64,000 nucleotides of DNA from CAIWHR01 sp963713275 (GCA_963713275.1 CAVQLG010000013.1:1-64000); one strand, 5' to 3'. Shown: positions 8,102-16,945, numbered from the stretch's first letter. The notes: generated from the letters alone by a model not told the origin. A program made the numbers and translations.

Positions 8102-8335
8102 TCAGATGTCCGGCTCCGGTGGTGGCGGTTTCGGCGTCGCACCCGTGCGCTTGGCGTGCTCGCGCGACTTGATGCGCGACTTGGCCACGGCGCTGCTGTG
8201 CAGGAAGCGATAGCTCTCGTTGCCGGTTTCCACGATGTGGCAGTGATGGGTCAGGCGGTCGAGCAGCGCGGTGGTCATCTTCGCATCGCCGAACACGGTC
8301 GACCACTCGGCAAAGTCCAGATTCGTAGTGATCGC
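8102..8335 (-). pseudogene. istB: C-terminal fragment of IstB (older IS21-family copy)
   Basis: The minus-strand frame reads ITTNLDFAEWSTVFGD, then the IstB-type tail ALLDRLTHHCHIVETGNESY, ending at 8102. It is the missing C-terminal part of the istB at 11715-12301. A 3.38-kb IS21-family element (8336-11714) separates the two pieces. Rejoining them restores the normal IstB phrase SVLITTNLDF. No left inverted repeat of the old copy is seen beyond 8102. Confidence 0.85.
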
Positions 8336-8514
8336 TGTCGCGGCCGACCTGAAACCGGTGTGAGTTGGCCGACTTGAAACTGGTCTTGGGGGGTAGAGAT
8401 CTTCTTCGGGGGGAGGAGATCCAAAGCTGAGTTTTCTTCGCTGGCTGAAAGCTTCTTCGGTGTTCTTCGGGCGTCGTGTGGTAGCCCCTGTCGTGACACT
8501 AGGGGAGGCACGAC

Positions 8515-9045
8515 ATGGGGAAGCGGGAGCGGCGGAGGTGTCAGCACTGCGGGCAGGCGTTTGTTCCTGACGCGCGTAACGCGCGGCATCAACGCTATTG
8601 CGCGGCGCCGGAGTGTCGCGCGGCGAGCAAGCGGGCGAGTCAGGCGCAGTGGCTGGCGAAGCCGGAGAACCGGGACTATTACCGCGGTCCGCCGGCGGTG
8701 GCCCGGGTCCGGGCGTGGCGGGCGGCGCATCCCGGCTATAGCCGGCGGCGGGCCCCGGTCAGCGCAGTGCCGACGCCGGTGGCCGAGACCCCGCCGGGGG
8801 GGCCGGAGCAGAGCTCTTGTAACGCTGCGCCGGGGTCGCTGTTACAAGATGTCTTGCACGCCCAACCGATTGTTCTGGTTGGACTTATCGCTCATCTCTT
8901 CGGCTCGCCGTTACAAGAAGACATCGCCTCGGCGGTGGTCCGGTTGGTACAACTGGGCCAGGACATCTGTGGAGGCGAGGGGCATGACGATCAGCAAACG
9001 GACCCTGGTACCGGAGCGGTTGCGTACCGTGCCGGCGCACTTTAG
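8515..9045 (+). CDS. IS21 passenger: small zinc-ribbon protein
   Basis: The N-terminal 80 residues carry a clear metal-binding pattern, CQHCGQAF...RYCAAPECR, in a very basic context, followed by a low-complexity Ala/Pro linker and a hydrophobic stretch repeated in part (LLQDVLHAQPIVLVGLIAHLFG). The start has a strong AGGGGAGG site about 8 nt upstream. The last 20 or so codons overlap the next gene in another frame. Proteins of this kind occur ahead of istA in some IS21 elements; their role is unknown. It may bind the terminal repeats or DNA generally. Confidence 0.6.
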   Translation: MGKRERRRCQHCGQAFVPDARNARHQRYCAAPECRAASKRASQAQWLAKPENRDYYRGPPAVARVRAWRAAHPGYSRRRAPVSAVPTPVAETPPGGPEQSSCNAAPGSLLQDVLHAQPIVLVGLIAHLFGSPLQEDIASAVVRLVQLGQDICGGEGHDDQQTDPGTGAVAYRAGAL

Positions 9046-9349
9046 TTGGCTCGACCACCGCCTGGTCCAGGAGCACTACATCGAGCGGGCTGAGGTCGAC
9101 GCCTGGGCGCTGTACCTGTTCCTGGTCACCGTCGCCGACCAGCACGGCTTGAGCTACTACGCCGACGCCTCGCTCGGCCGGCGCTTGCGCCTCGACCCGC
9201 CCCGGTTGCAGCGGGCCCGGACCGCCCTGATCGGCCTCGATCTGGTCGCCTACCAGCCGCCGCTCTATCAAGTCCTCAGCCTGCCCGAGGTGGTGCCGGT
9301 AGCGCTGCGGTGCGCCCGCCTGCGGGCGGCCCTGGAGCGCCGGCCATGA
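8984..9349 (+). CDS. IS21 passenger: winged-helix-like protein, 121 aa
   Basis: Starts at ATG 8984 behind GGAGGCGAGG. The product has a compact helical fold with a pattern like replication or MarR-type winged helices: ALYLFLVTVADQHGLSYYAD, then LGRRLRLDPPRLQRARTALI, ending in a short strand (VAYQPPLYQVLSL). The TGA stop overlaps the istA ATG (ATGA at 9346-9349), so it is translationally coupled to the transposase. It probably binds DNA or regulates transposase synthesis; no experimental function is known to me. Confidence 0.65.
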   Translation: MTISKRTLVPERLRTVPAHFSWLDHRLVQEHYIERAEVDAWALYLFLVTVADQHGLSYYADASLGRRLRLDPPRLQRARTALIGLDLVAYQPPLYQVLSLPEVVPVALRCARLRAALERRP

Positions 9350-10818
9350 TCGATTACGCGACCTGGTGCGCCATTCGCGACGGCACCACCAAGCACCTCA
9401 CCGCCGCGCAGTTGGCGACCAGCCTGGGCCTCGATGTCAAGACGGTCCGCTACTGGCGGGGACGACCGTACACCCCACGAGCACCCCAGCACCGACCGAG
9501 CAAACTCGACCCGTTCAAGGGCCGCATCGTCGGCTGGCTCGACGCGCACGCCCTCACCGCCCAGCAGGTGTTCCAGCGCTTGCGCGAGGTGGGCTACGCC
9601 GGCGGCATCAGCATCGTCAAGGACTACGTCCACGTCATCCGTCCCCCCACGCGCGCAGCCTTTCTGACCCTCGCCTTTGCGCCCGGGGAAGTCGCTCAGG
9701 CCGACTGGGGCGAGTGGGGCACGATCGCCGTCGGCAACACCCGCCGCCGGCTGTCGTTCTTCATCATGGTGCTGGCCTGGAGCCGGCAGATGTACGTCGA
9801 GTTCACGCTCGGGCAGACGATGGAGCACTTCCTCGCCTGCCAGGTCAACGCCTTCCACGCCCTGGGCGTGCCATACAAGATGATGGTCGACAACCTGCGC
9901 TGCGCGGTGTTGCGGCATGTCCGCGGCGAACCCGCGCAGTTCAACCCGCGCTATCTCGACTTCGCCCGCCATTACGGTTTCGAAGTCGTCGCCTGTGCGC
10001 CCCGCGCCGGTAACGAAAAGGGGCGCGTGGAGCGTGGCGTCGGCTATGTCAAAGGCAACTTCCTCACCGGCTTGGAGTTGCCCGCCTTCGCCGCCCTCAA
10101 CCCGGCGGCGACGGTCTGGCTCGAAACCGTGGCCAACGTCCGCCTGCACCGCGAAACGCACCGCCGGCCGGTCGACCTGTGGGCGGAGGAACGCGCCCAC
10201 CTGCAGCCGGTCAATCCCCGGCCCTTCGATGTCGGCCGCGTCCTGCCGGTGCGCGCCAATCGCCAGTTCCGGGTCACCTTCGACGCCAACCGCTACTCGG
10301 TGCCCGCCCGCTTCGCCGGCTGCCAACTGACCCTGAAAGCCTATCCCGATCGGCTGTGCCTGTACCGCGACGACGAACTGGTCGCTCGCCATGTCCGCTC
10401 CTACGAGCGGCACCTCGATTGCGAAGACCCCGATCACGCCAAGGCCCTGGTGGCGCAACGCCGGCATGCCCGCGACGCGCAGGTGCTCAAGCGCTTCCTC
10501 GCCCTATCCCCGGAGGCCACCAAGTACTACGCCGGCTTGCAGGAGCGGCGTGGCCACGCCCTGACCCACGTCCGCAAGATCGTGGCCCTGGCCGACATCC
10601 ACGGCGACACCGCCGTCGCCGACGCCCTCCGTGACGCTCTCGCCTTCGACGCCTTCAGCAGCGACTACATCGCCCACTTGGTCGAGGCCCGGCGCCGGCA
10701 ATTGCCCGACCCCAGCCCGTTGCACCTGTTGCGTCGCCAGGACGTGCTCGACCTCGAACTCCCTCCCGCCGATCTGGCGGCCTATACCACCCCCACCCTG
10801 GACCCTGCCCAGCCATGA
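9346..10818 (+). CDS. istA: IS21-family transposase IstA
   Basis: DDE transposase of 490 residues. An N-terminal helix-turn-helix (LTAAQLATSLGLDVKTVRYW) is followed by the catalytic core: D120 in QADWGEWG, D182 in MMVDNLRCAV and E229 in NEKGRVERGV. A C-terminal beta-barrel (NRYSVPARFAG) is typical of the family. It starts within the stop of the preceding passenger gene and its own TGA overlaps the istB ATG, so all four genes form one coupled operon. All key residues are present; it is probably active with IstB. Confidence 0.93.
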   Translation: MIDYATWCAIRDGTTKHLTAAQLATSLGLDVKTVRYWRGRPYTPRAPQHRPSKLDPFKGRIVGWLDAHALTAQQVFQRLREVGYAGGISIVKDYVHVIRPPTRAAFLTLAFAPGEVAQADWGEWGTIAVGNTRRRLSFFIMVLAWSRQMYVEFTLGQTMEHFLACQVNAFHALGVPYKMMVDNLRCAVLRHVRGEPAQFNPRYLDFARHYGFEVVACAPRAGNEKGRVERGVGYVKGNFLTGLELPAFAALNPAATVWLETVANVRLHRETHRRPVDLWAEERAHLQPVNPRPFDVGRVLPVRANRQFRVTFDANRYSVPARFAGCQLTLKAYPDRLCLYRDDELVARHVRSYERHLDCEDPDHAKALVAQRRHARDAQVLKRFLALSPEATKYYAGLQERRGHALTHVRKIVALADIHGDTAVADALRDALAFDAFSSDYIAHLVEARRRQLPDPSPLHLLRRQDVLDLELPPADLAAYTTPTLDPAQP

Positions 10819-11561
10819 CGCCCGTTGACCCCACCCTGTCCCAGCACCTGACGCGCCTGCAGTTGCCGTACTTCGCCCAGCACTACCCCGACCTGGCGGC
10901 CGAGGCCGCGCGCCAGCAGTGGCCGTACCCCCAGTACCTCGAACAACTCGTCGCCGGCGAGATCGCTCGCCGCGATGACGCCCTCATTGCGCGCCGGCTC
11001 AAACACGCCCGCCTGCCCGCCGGCAAGACCCTCGACAGCTTCGACTGGAGTTGGCCGAAGAAAATCAACCGCGCCCAGATCCAGCACCTGTTCCGCCTCG
11101 ACTTCGTCCCCCAGCACGGCAACGTCATCTTCCTCGGCGGCGTCGGCGTCGGCAAAACACATCTCGCCGCCGCACTCGCCCACACCGCGTGCCAGAAGGG
11201 CTACAGCACGCTCTTCACCAGCGCCATCGACATCGTCAACACCTTCGCCGCCGCGCAGGCCGTCGGTGGCGCCAAGCGCGTCATGACCCGCTTGCTCAAA
11301 CCCAGCATCGTCGTCATCGACGAGCTCGGCTATCTCCCGATCGACCAGTTCGGCGCCGACGCCCTGTTCCAGGTCATCAGCCAGCGTTACGAGCACGGCG
11401 CCACGATCATCACTTCGAATCGCGCGTACAAGACCTGGCCGCAGATCTTCCACAACGACAGCACCCTCACCTCCGCGCTGCTCGACCGCCTGCTCCACCA
11501 CGCCGAGACCGTCGTCATCGAAGGACGTTCCTACCGCATGCGCGAACAAGCCGAAGACTGA
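10815..11561 (+). CDS. istB: IS21-family ATP-binding helper IstB
   Basis: AAA+ ATPase of 248 residues that works with IstA in target selection and strand transfer. Walker A is GGVGVGKTH, Walker B is IVVIDELGYLP, and the arginine-rich sensor region follows (ITSNRAYKTW, LTSALLDRLLHH). The protein is full length. The start overlaps the istA stop (ATGA at 10815). It differs clearly from the older istB it has interrupted, so the two elements belong to different IS21 lineages. Confidence 0.93.
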   Translation: MTPVDPTLSQHLTRLQLPYFAQHYPDLAAEAARQQWPYPQYLEQLVAGEIARRDDALIARRLKHARLPAGKTLDSFDWSWPKKINRAQIQHLFRLDFVPQHGNVIFLGGVGVGKTHLAAALAHTACQKGYSTLFTSAIDIVNTFAAAQAVGGAKRVMTRLLKPSIVVIDELGYLPIDQFGADALFQVISQRYEHGATIITSNRAYKTWPQIFHNDSTLTSALLDRLLHHAETVVIEGRSYRMREQAED

Positions 11562-11714
11562 CCCTCGTCACCTCCCGCCTCCCGCCGCCGCTGCCCCACG
11601 GCACCGGCGGCTTCGGCACGTCCAGCAACCGGGCGTAAAAGAACACCGCACCGACCTTACCGCACACCAGTTTCACGTCGGCCGATTCGCACCAGTTTCA
11701 CGCCGGCGCCGACA

Positions 11715-12301
11715 ATCAGCACGCTGGTATGCTCGTAGAGCCGCGAGAGCAGGTGGAACAGCAGCGCGCCGCCGGCTTGGCTGAAGGGGAGGTAGCCCAG
11801 CTCATCGAGGATGACCAGGTCCATGCGCAGCAGACTGGTGGCGATGCGCCCGGCCCTCCCGTGTGCCTTCTCCTGCTCCAGCGCGTTGACCAGATCGACG
11901 GTGGAGTAGAAGCGCACCCGCTTGCCGTGGCGGGTGATGCCGGACACGCCGATGGCGGTCGCCAAATGCGACTTGCCCGTGCCCGGCCCGCCGACCAGGA
12001 CCGCGTTGTGCGCCGGCTCGGTGAACTCCAACTGCGCCAGTTGCTGGATCAGCTTGCGCTCCACCGGCGAGACGGTGAAGTCGAAGCCGGCCAGATCGCG
12101 ATGCACCGGAAACTTTGCCACGTGCATCTGGTGACGCACCGCGCGCATGGCACGGTCCGTCAACTCGGCCTGCAGCAGGTGCTCGAGCAGCCAGCGCGAG
12201 GTGTCTAGTCCGGCGTTGGTCCCCTGCTCGAGCAGCTCGGACCAGGCGAGCGCCATGCCGTGCAGGCGCAGTTGTTTGAGTTCGACCATCAAGTCACGCA
12301 T
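11715..12301 (-). pseudogene. istB: N-terminal part of IstB, truncated by IS insertion
   Basis: Starts at ATG 12301, overlapping the istA stop, and runs 195 codons with Walker A GGPGTGKSH and Walker B LVILDELGYLPF before the insertion at 11714/11715, just after RLYEHTSVLI. The remaining C-terminal part is at 8102-8335. The frame runs on past the junction into the invading element without producing a sensible protein. Confidence 0.88.
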
Positions 12302-13817
12302 GGCCGATCTCCTCGGCGTCGTCCTGCGGGCGCAGGCGGTCGTAGCGGGCGGTATCGGCCAGCGGCGGCGCGGCCACCTGCAGCGTGGTGGCCGCACTCT
12401 CCGGCACCGGGGTGGCGGTGAGCCGCCCCAGCACGTTGACCACATGCTCCACGCTGACCCGGCCGGACGGTGGCCCCGTCTCCAGCGCCAGCGCCACGGC
12501 CACCAGCACCGCGTCCAGTCCGGCCGTCGGCACGATGGCCAGCACCTGCGCCATGACCCGGTCACCGCCGGCGTGGCGCAACAGCGCTTGGCGCAACTGC
12601 TGCAGCGGCTCCGGCATGTCGGCGAACGGCGCCCCATTGCGCAAAGCCCCCGGCTTGCGTTGCAGCAGCGGGATGTAGTGTTGCCAGTCATAGCGGGTCT
12701 GCCCTTCGGCGTTGAGCCGCTCATGGCCGGCGACGATGCGGTCGTTGGCGACGACGACCACCCGGCCTGGGTACAGCCGGGTGCTGACCATTTGGCCCAC
12801 CAGCTCGCATGGCACCGAGTAGCGGTTGCGCGCCACCGCCACCAGACAGGTACTGGAGACCCGCGCTGGCTTCTCGACGTAGCCGTCAAACGGCGCGGGC
12901 ATCGGCATCAGGTGCGTGCGCTCGTGGTCGAGCATCTCGGCCACGCTGAATTGCGCGTGCTCGGGATGCCTGATCTCCTCCCATAGCGCCCGGCACCGCG
13001 CCCCAAGCCAGGCATTGACTTCGACGAACGAGCCAAAGCGCTGCTGGCCCGCCTCGAGCCAGATCCGCCGGCGGCTGTCCTGCACGTTCTTCTCGACCAC
13101 CCCCTTCTCCCAGCCCGAGGCGACGTTGCAGAAGTCGGCATCGAACAGGTAGTGCGCGCACATCACCGCGAAGCGCGCGTTGACGACCCGGCCCTTGCCC
13201 TTCTTGACCTTGTCCACCGCCGTCTTCATGTTGTCGTAGATGCCGCGTCGGGCAATGCCGCCCAGCGCCGCAAAGCTGCGGGTGTGGGCATCGAACAGCA
13301 TCTCGTGGCCTTGGCTGGGATAGGCCACCAGCCAGAACGCGCGGCTCGCGCACAGCTTCAGGTGCGCCACCTGCGCCCGGTAGTAGATGCCGCCCACGAC
13401 CAGCCCTTCCTCGCTCCAATCGAACTGGAACGCCTCGCCCCACGCGAACGTCAGCGGCACGAAGGCGCTCGTCGCCCCCGCCTGGCCCGCGCCTTGGCGC
13501 CAGGCCCGAATGAAGTCGGTGACCCGGGAGTACCCGCCGGGGTAACCGGCGGCCTTGATCTGCGCGTACAGCGCCTGCGCCGTGCGCCGCTCACGCTTCG
13601 GCCGGTGCCCATCGACCTTGAGCGCCTGCCGCAACGCCTCGTGAAACGCCGTCAGCTTGCCCGGCCGCGGCTCGCGCCGGTACTGCGGCTCGCCCACCAC
13701 CGGTGCCTTGAGCCACTTGCGCACCGTGTTGCGCGACAAACTCGTGATGCGCGCAATCTCTCGTACCGACTTCTGCTGGCGGTAACGCAACCGCCGAACC
13801 TTCCCCATCATCGCCAT
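12294..13817 (-). CDS. istA: IS21-family transposase IstA (older copy)
   Basis: 507 residues from ATG 13817, chosen because AGGAG lies 8 nt upstream; an in-frame start at 13844 has no such site. Helix-turn-helix SVREIARITSLSRNTVRKWL at the N-terminus, then a DDE core with D133 in FQFDWSEE, a second aspartate in GIYDNMKTAV and the glutamate in WEKGVVEKNV. Intact, but its partner istB is disrupted and one end of the element is missing. Confidence 0.9.
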   Translation of the reverse strand: MAMMGKVRRLRYRQQKSVREIARITSLSRNTVRKWLKAPVVGEPQYRREPRPGKLTAFHEALRQALKVDGHRPKRERRTAQALYAQIKAAGYPGGYSRVTDFIRAWRQGAGQAGATSAFVPLTFAWGEAFQFDWSEEGLVVGGIYYRAQVAHLKLCASRAFWLVAYPSQGHEMLFDAHTRSFAALGGIARRGIYDNMKTAVDKVKKGKGRVVNARFAVMCAHYLFDADFCNVASGWEKGVVEKNVQDSRRRIWLEAGQQRFGSFVEVNAWLGARCRALWEEIRHPEHAQFSVAEMLDHERTHLMPMPAPFDGYVEKPARVSSTCLVAVARNRYSVPCELVGQMVSTRLYPGRVVVVANDRIVAGHERLNAEGQTRYDWQHYIPLLQRKPGALRNGAPFADMPEPLQQLRQALLRHAGGDRVMAQVLAIVPTAGLDAVLVAVALALETGPPSGRVSVEHVVNVLGRLTATPVPESAATTLQVAAPPLADTARYDRLRPQDDAEEIGHA

Positions 13818-13941
13818 GGTGATCACTCCTGATCCTCTGCTCAAAAATGCAGCAGAGTAGACTGAACACCCGGGTCAGTTTTGAATCGGCATCACCCCGC
13901 TAAGTGGGTCAATTTTCGGTCGGCGCCAACATGGCGCCATC

Positions 13942-15087
13942 ATGAAGGCGTTCTTGCTGCTTTTGCCCCAGCTCCTGGAAGACTTTTTCCAGAAGGTGCT
14001 GGTTGGTTTTGCCGAATACGAAATGAGCTTACCGCGGAAGTCCTTTGCCTGCACCTGTTGTGGCAATGACCGTGACTTTGTGTGGAAGACGCGGCATGGC
14101 AAGGCGACCACCATTCTCACCTGGTTTCGTTGGCTGACCCTAAAACAGCTCCAGGTGTTGTGCAAGCGTTGTGGTCACAAGCAATATATCACCCGCACGC
14201 TTCTCGGGATGGCGCCGCGGGAACGGATTCCGGACGCCACCCGCCGCAAACTGGCGCTGGTGGGGGCGCTGACCTCTTACCGGGTCTCGGCGAAGATCGG
14301 TCAGATGTTCGGCTGGGCCGTGGATAAAATGACCATCTGGCAGTGTGTGCAACGAGTCGGTCGGCACTTAGAGTTCCTGCTCGATGAGAAGGAAGAGCCT
14401 CGTGGTGAAGCGGACGGCACCGGGATTGGGATCACCGGGATTGCCAAACGTGGCAAGGAACTGAAAGTCCTGGTGCAATACAAAAAGGGCGGCGGCATCC
14501 GGGTTGCCGGGCTTGATATTGGCAACTATAACGGTTCCTGGGCAAACCTGTTTCGTAAGAACCTGGAAATTATCAGGAAATTCAAAAGTACCTTTCTGCT
14601 GGTAACTGATGGTGACACTGCCATCTTCGATAGTCTGAAAGGCAAGGTCAAGGTCCTGTTCCAGCGGTGTTTATGGCATCTCCCTTACCAGGCGCAGTAT
14701 GTGCTCTGGAAAGATGGGGTTGCCCGCAAGAGCGAGGACTGGTTACACGTTGTGGCGGAACTGATGGAGATCTGCGCCATCCGCTCCCTGGTGGACTGCC
14801 CGGAGACGATCCAGGCTATGCTTGCCTCCAAGAGGAAACGCTTGGATCAGGTCATCGAGTTCTGCCAGCAGAAGAGCTATTCGCACACCGGGTCATATCT
14901 GGAAAATGCCCGTGGCGACATGTTCACCGCTCTGGAAAACCGTCTGACCGGGAAAACGACCAGCCGGGTCGAACGACTCATGCGAACGGTGAACATGAGG
15001 GTCAATATCAGCAAGTGGAGCACGGAAGGTGCCCTGAACGTAACCAAGGTTCGACTGGCCTACTACTACAACGGGTTTGACGCCTAA
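13942..15087 (+). CDS. Transposase of uncertain family (MULE/IS256-like DDE core), possibly N-terminally trimmed
   Basis: 381 residues. Two zinc-ribbon-like pairs, CTCCGND and CKRCGHK (about residues 37-78), precede a putative DDE core: EADGTGIGI, LVTDGDTAI followed by RCLWHLPYQ (the C-x2-H of MULE-type transposases), and a C-terminal TSRVERLMRTVNMR with the likely glutamate. I cannot name the IS family with confidence. The gene starts only 10 bp from the end of the older IS21 element and the frame is open upstream (gly-ala-ile), so the insertion may have removed its promoter and perhaps a few codons. No terminal repeats were found on the right. Confidence 0.75.
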   Translation: MKAFLLLLPQLLEDFFQKVLVGFAEYEMSLPRKSFACTCCGNDRDFVWKTRHGKATTILTWFRWLTLKQLQVLCKRCGHKQYITRTLLGMAPRERIPDATRRKLALVGALTSYRVSAKIGQMFGWAVDKMTIWQCVQRVGRHLEFLLDEKEEPRGEADGTGIGITGIAKRGKELKVLVQYKKGGGIRVAGLDIGNYNGSWANLFRKNLEIIRKFKSTFLLVTDGDTAIFDSLKGKVKVLFQRCLWHLPYQAQYVLWKDGVARKSEDWLHVVAELMEICAIRSLVDCPETIQAMLASKRKRLDQVIEFCQQKSYSHTGSYLENARGDMFTALENRLTGKTTSRVERLMRTVNMRVNISKWSTEGALNVTKVRLAYYYNGFDA

Positions 15088-15197
15088 CCGATCTCGAAAC
15101 GGAGCGCATTTGGCAGGTCTCCTATTGACAACGCTACCAATAATTTGTCGAACAGTATTAGCGCACCCCCGTCATTCTCGGAGGTTTTGGTGAAAAG

Positions 15198-15222
15198 GGT
15201 AGATTAGGCAGATAGGGTAGAT
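15198..15222 (+). repeat. GGTAGAT iteron-like repeats (right)
   Basis: GGTAGAT at 15198, GGCAGAT at 15207 and GGTAGAT at 15216: three units at an exact 9-bp period, about 75 bp upstream of the small gene at 15299. The same unit and period occur at 7273-7288 near another small gene. They may be binding sites for a small DNA-binding protein. Confidence 0.55.
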
Positions 15223-15298
15223 TTCACCCCCGGTTGCCGGTACCGGGATCATCCTCCCGGGGTGCATTTCCCGCGTGGCAATAGAGTATGGAGACCCC

Positions 15299-15576
15299 AT
15301 GACCGCGTACTTGCAACAATTGGAAAGCCTTCCGCCACCCCCGGGCTTAGGAGCCGCCCCGCCCCCTTCCCGGTTACGCGAGTATGTCGCCGCGCTCCCG
15401 CCGCACCGCCGCGTGCAGCCGTTCTGTTTGGAACAGCTTTGCGAGGCGCTGGACGCCCCCCCACCGTGCTGACTCGCGCGTTACGCCAGTGCGGGTTCGT
15501 GCGGCAGGAGCGGGTATACGGCAAGAACGCCCGGTGGGTCTTTTGGCTGCACTGGAGTTCGCCGCATCGGTATTGA
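15299..15576 (+). pseudogene. Small winged-helix-like protein, frameshifted at a C7 run
   Basis: The first frame from ATG 15299 (GGAG 5 nt upstream) gives MTAYLQQLESLPPPPGLG... up to a stop just after CEALDAPP. The neighbouring frame continues with TVLTRALRQCGFVRQERVYG and ends at 15576 with WVFWLHW. One extra C in the run at 15456-15462 would join them into one protein of about 92 residues, with a proline-rich start and a helix-turn-helix-like C-terminus (EQLCEALDAPPTVLTRALRQ). Either a broken gene, a sequencing slip, or phase variation by homopolymer length. Function unknown; the GGTAGAT repeats upstream could be its sites. Confidence 0.5.
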
Positions 15577-15580
15577 ACTT

Positions 15581-15946
15581 GGCAGCTTTGGGGGAGCAAC
15601 GCTGCCCCCACTGCTACACCGGTCGCGGTCTTCTGGTACGACGTTGTGGCATGCGTCTGGGAGCTAAGGAGCAGGCTTGATGGTACTGGGGTGGCGGCTA
15701 AGGCGGCGGGCACGCGTGGCGGCCCGGAGGAAGGGCTGGAGACGGCCAGGACCGGCCGTCCGGCGATGTCGCCGATTGCGGTCGCCCGATGATGCTATCG
15801 ACCCCAGTGCAGTCATCGGAGATTCCCAAGCATAGCCCTCCACGTACAGTAACGTGTTGCCTCCGAGCGGTAATAGACCGAGTTCCCCACAGCGGTCGAA
15901 TGCCAAGTGCCGTCACGACCGCAGACTTGACAGGATCGCCCTACAA
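15581..15946. other. Intergenic stretch with no clear gene
   Basis: About 365 bp. Open frames on both strands are short and without protein-like composition. The region looks like degraded accessory DNA between the small frameshifted gene and the end of the sulfatase operon. I see no terminator or repeat in it. Confidence 0.4.
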
Positions 15947-16945
15947 CTACTCGCTCTTCAGCCGGCGCGAGCCTTCGATGAGCGGATGCCACCCGTAGAC
16001 GAGCGAGATCATGAACCCGTCCATGCGCAAGTCGCCGGGTCCGCTGTCGTTCACGGTCGACTTGTAGCCAAACGTCAAATTCAGGTTCTCGTTGACCTGA
16101 TAGCCGAGCGTGAGCCCGACGCCGAGGTTGTTGAGCTTCTCTCCTGCGACACCATTGACGCTCGCTTTGCCGCCGTTGTACCAGGCCACATCGAGCGCCC
16201 CCCAGAAGCGCTCGGTGAAGTCGCGGGTCAGGTGCGCGTCCAGCTGGAACATCGGGTCGGTCTTGAGTGTCTGCCCGACATAGTTGGTGTTGTCACCGAA
16301 GAGCCAAACGGCGGGCAGCAACTCGAGCGTCGTGCGCCGGCCCGGAACCCACGCGCCGAGTTGCCAGATAACGGGCGTCCCCACACGGCCATACCAGCGG
16401 TTTTGCCCGAGATTCAGCGGCTGGCTGCTGTCGTACTCGCCGATCGGCAATGCCAGGTCGGCAAGCAGGTCGACCGAAAATCCCGGTTCATAGCGCAAGG
16501 CGTCGGGAATGTTTTTCTGTGCCTTCGGACCAAGGATGTTGATGGCGAACTCGAGCATCGGATCACCGAAGCCGCTGGCCGACTGGTTGAATGTCTTGCC
16601 GCGCACTGTCACTTCTCCCGCCACGTGCCCCATCGGCAGGATGATCGCCGCCAAGGCCGAGCGATCGAGCAGAGTGAACGTGTGCGCATAGCCAGTCATT
16701 GCCAACGTCGCGTCAAAGTTCGCGCCGGGGGTCACGGTGTGGGCCGGATCGAACGGGTTCGTATTGCCGCTGATCGAGTTGACGATGAGCGGCACGGCAT
16801 TCCCGTCCGACAGTGTCTTCCAGTAGAAGCGCGCCGGGACCTGAGCCGATGCCTGCGACGCAGCGAGCGCGCCCATGGCGAGAATGACCGCAGGTACAAG
16901 CCGCAACCAGGCAACCGGTTTCATAAGTTCTGTGACATGTTTCAT
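15947..16945 (-). CDS. Outer-membrane transporter-like protein, MetA-pathway of phenol degradation family
   Basis: 332 residues from ATG 16945 (GGAG at good distance); a TTG-initiated extension to 16984 is possible but less likely. Residues 1-34 form a signal peptide with an Ala-rich end (ASQASAQ). The rest is strand-rich, with alternating aromatic residues and a C-terminal run of amphipathic strands (GVGLTLGYQV, LNLTFGYKSTV, FMISLVYGW) typical of the Phenol_MetA_deg family of outer-membrane channels. It is the last gene of a three-gene minus-strand operon, 42 bp after the arylsulfatase. It probably admits a hydrophobic or sulfated aromatic substrate; the substrate is an inference from its neighbours. 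Confidence 0.75.
   Translation of the reverse strand: MKHVTELMKPVAWLRLVPAVILAMGALAASQASAQVPARFYWKTLSDGNAVPLIVNSISGNTNPFDPAHTVTPGANFDATLAMTGYAHTFTLLDRSALAAIILPMGHVAGEVTVRGKTFNQSASGFGDPMLEFAINILGPKAQKNIPDALRYEPGFSVDLLADLALPIGEYDSSQPLNLGQNRWYGRVGTPVIWQLGAWVPGRRTTLELLPAVWLFGDNTNYVGQTLKTDPMFQLDAHLTRDFTERFWGALDVAWYNGGKASVNGVAGEKLNNLGVGLTLGYQVNENLNLTFGYKSTVNDSGPGDLRMDGFMISLVYGWHPLIEGSRRLKSE

Larger units (their letters stand above)
8336..11714 (+). mobile_element. Complete IS21-family element with two passenger genes (3379 bp)
   Basis: The left tip TGTCGCGGCCG (8336) and the right tip, read inward as TGTCGGCGCCG (11714), are imperfect inverted repeats. Each is followed by a TGAAAC-GGTG block that is repeated a second time further in (GGCCGACTTGAAACTGGT on the left; its counterpart on the right), the multiple-terminal-repeat layout typical of IS21. 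Inside, in order: a zinc-ribbon protein, a small helix-turn-helix-like protein, istA and istB, all on the plus strand with overlapping starts and stops. The flanks share only ATC, so a clean target duplication is not evident. It is inserted in another IS21-family istB. Confidence 0.85.
8102..13931 (-). mobile_element. Older IS21-family element, interrupted by the newer one and lacking its left end
   Basis: The right terminus is at 13931 (TGTTGGCGCC read inward), followed by tandem end repeats built on TTGACCC and CTGACCC, as expected for IS21. istA (12294-13817) is intact; istB is split into 11715-12301 and 8102-8335. No matching left terminal repeat is visible in the 370 bp beyond 8102, so the element is probably end-deleted and immobile. 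Confidence 0.8.

Noticed and set aside
8331..11718. Five-base target duplication for the inner IS21 element
   Set aside because: Flanks agree only at ATC (left ATCGC, right ATCAG); I do not claim a duplication.
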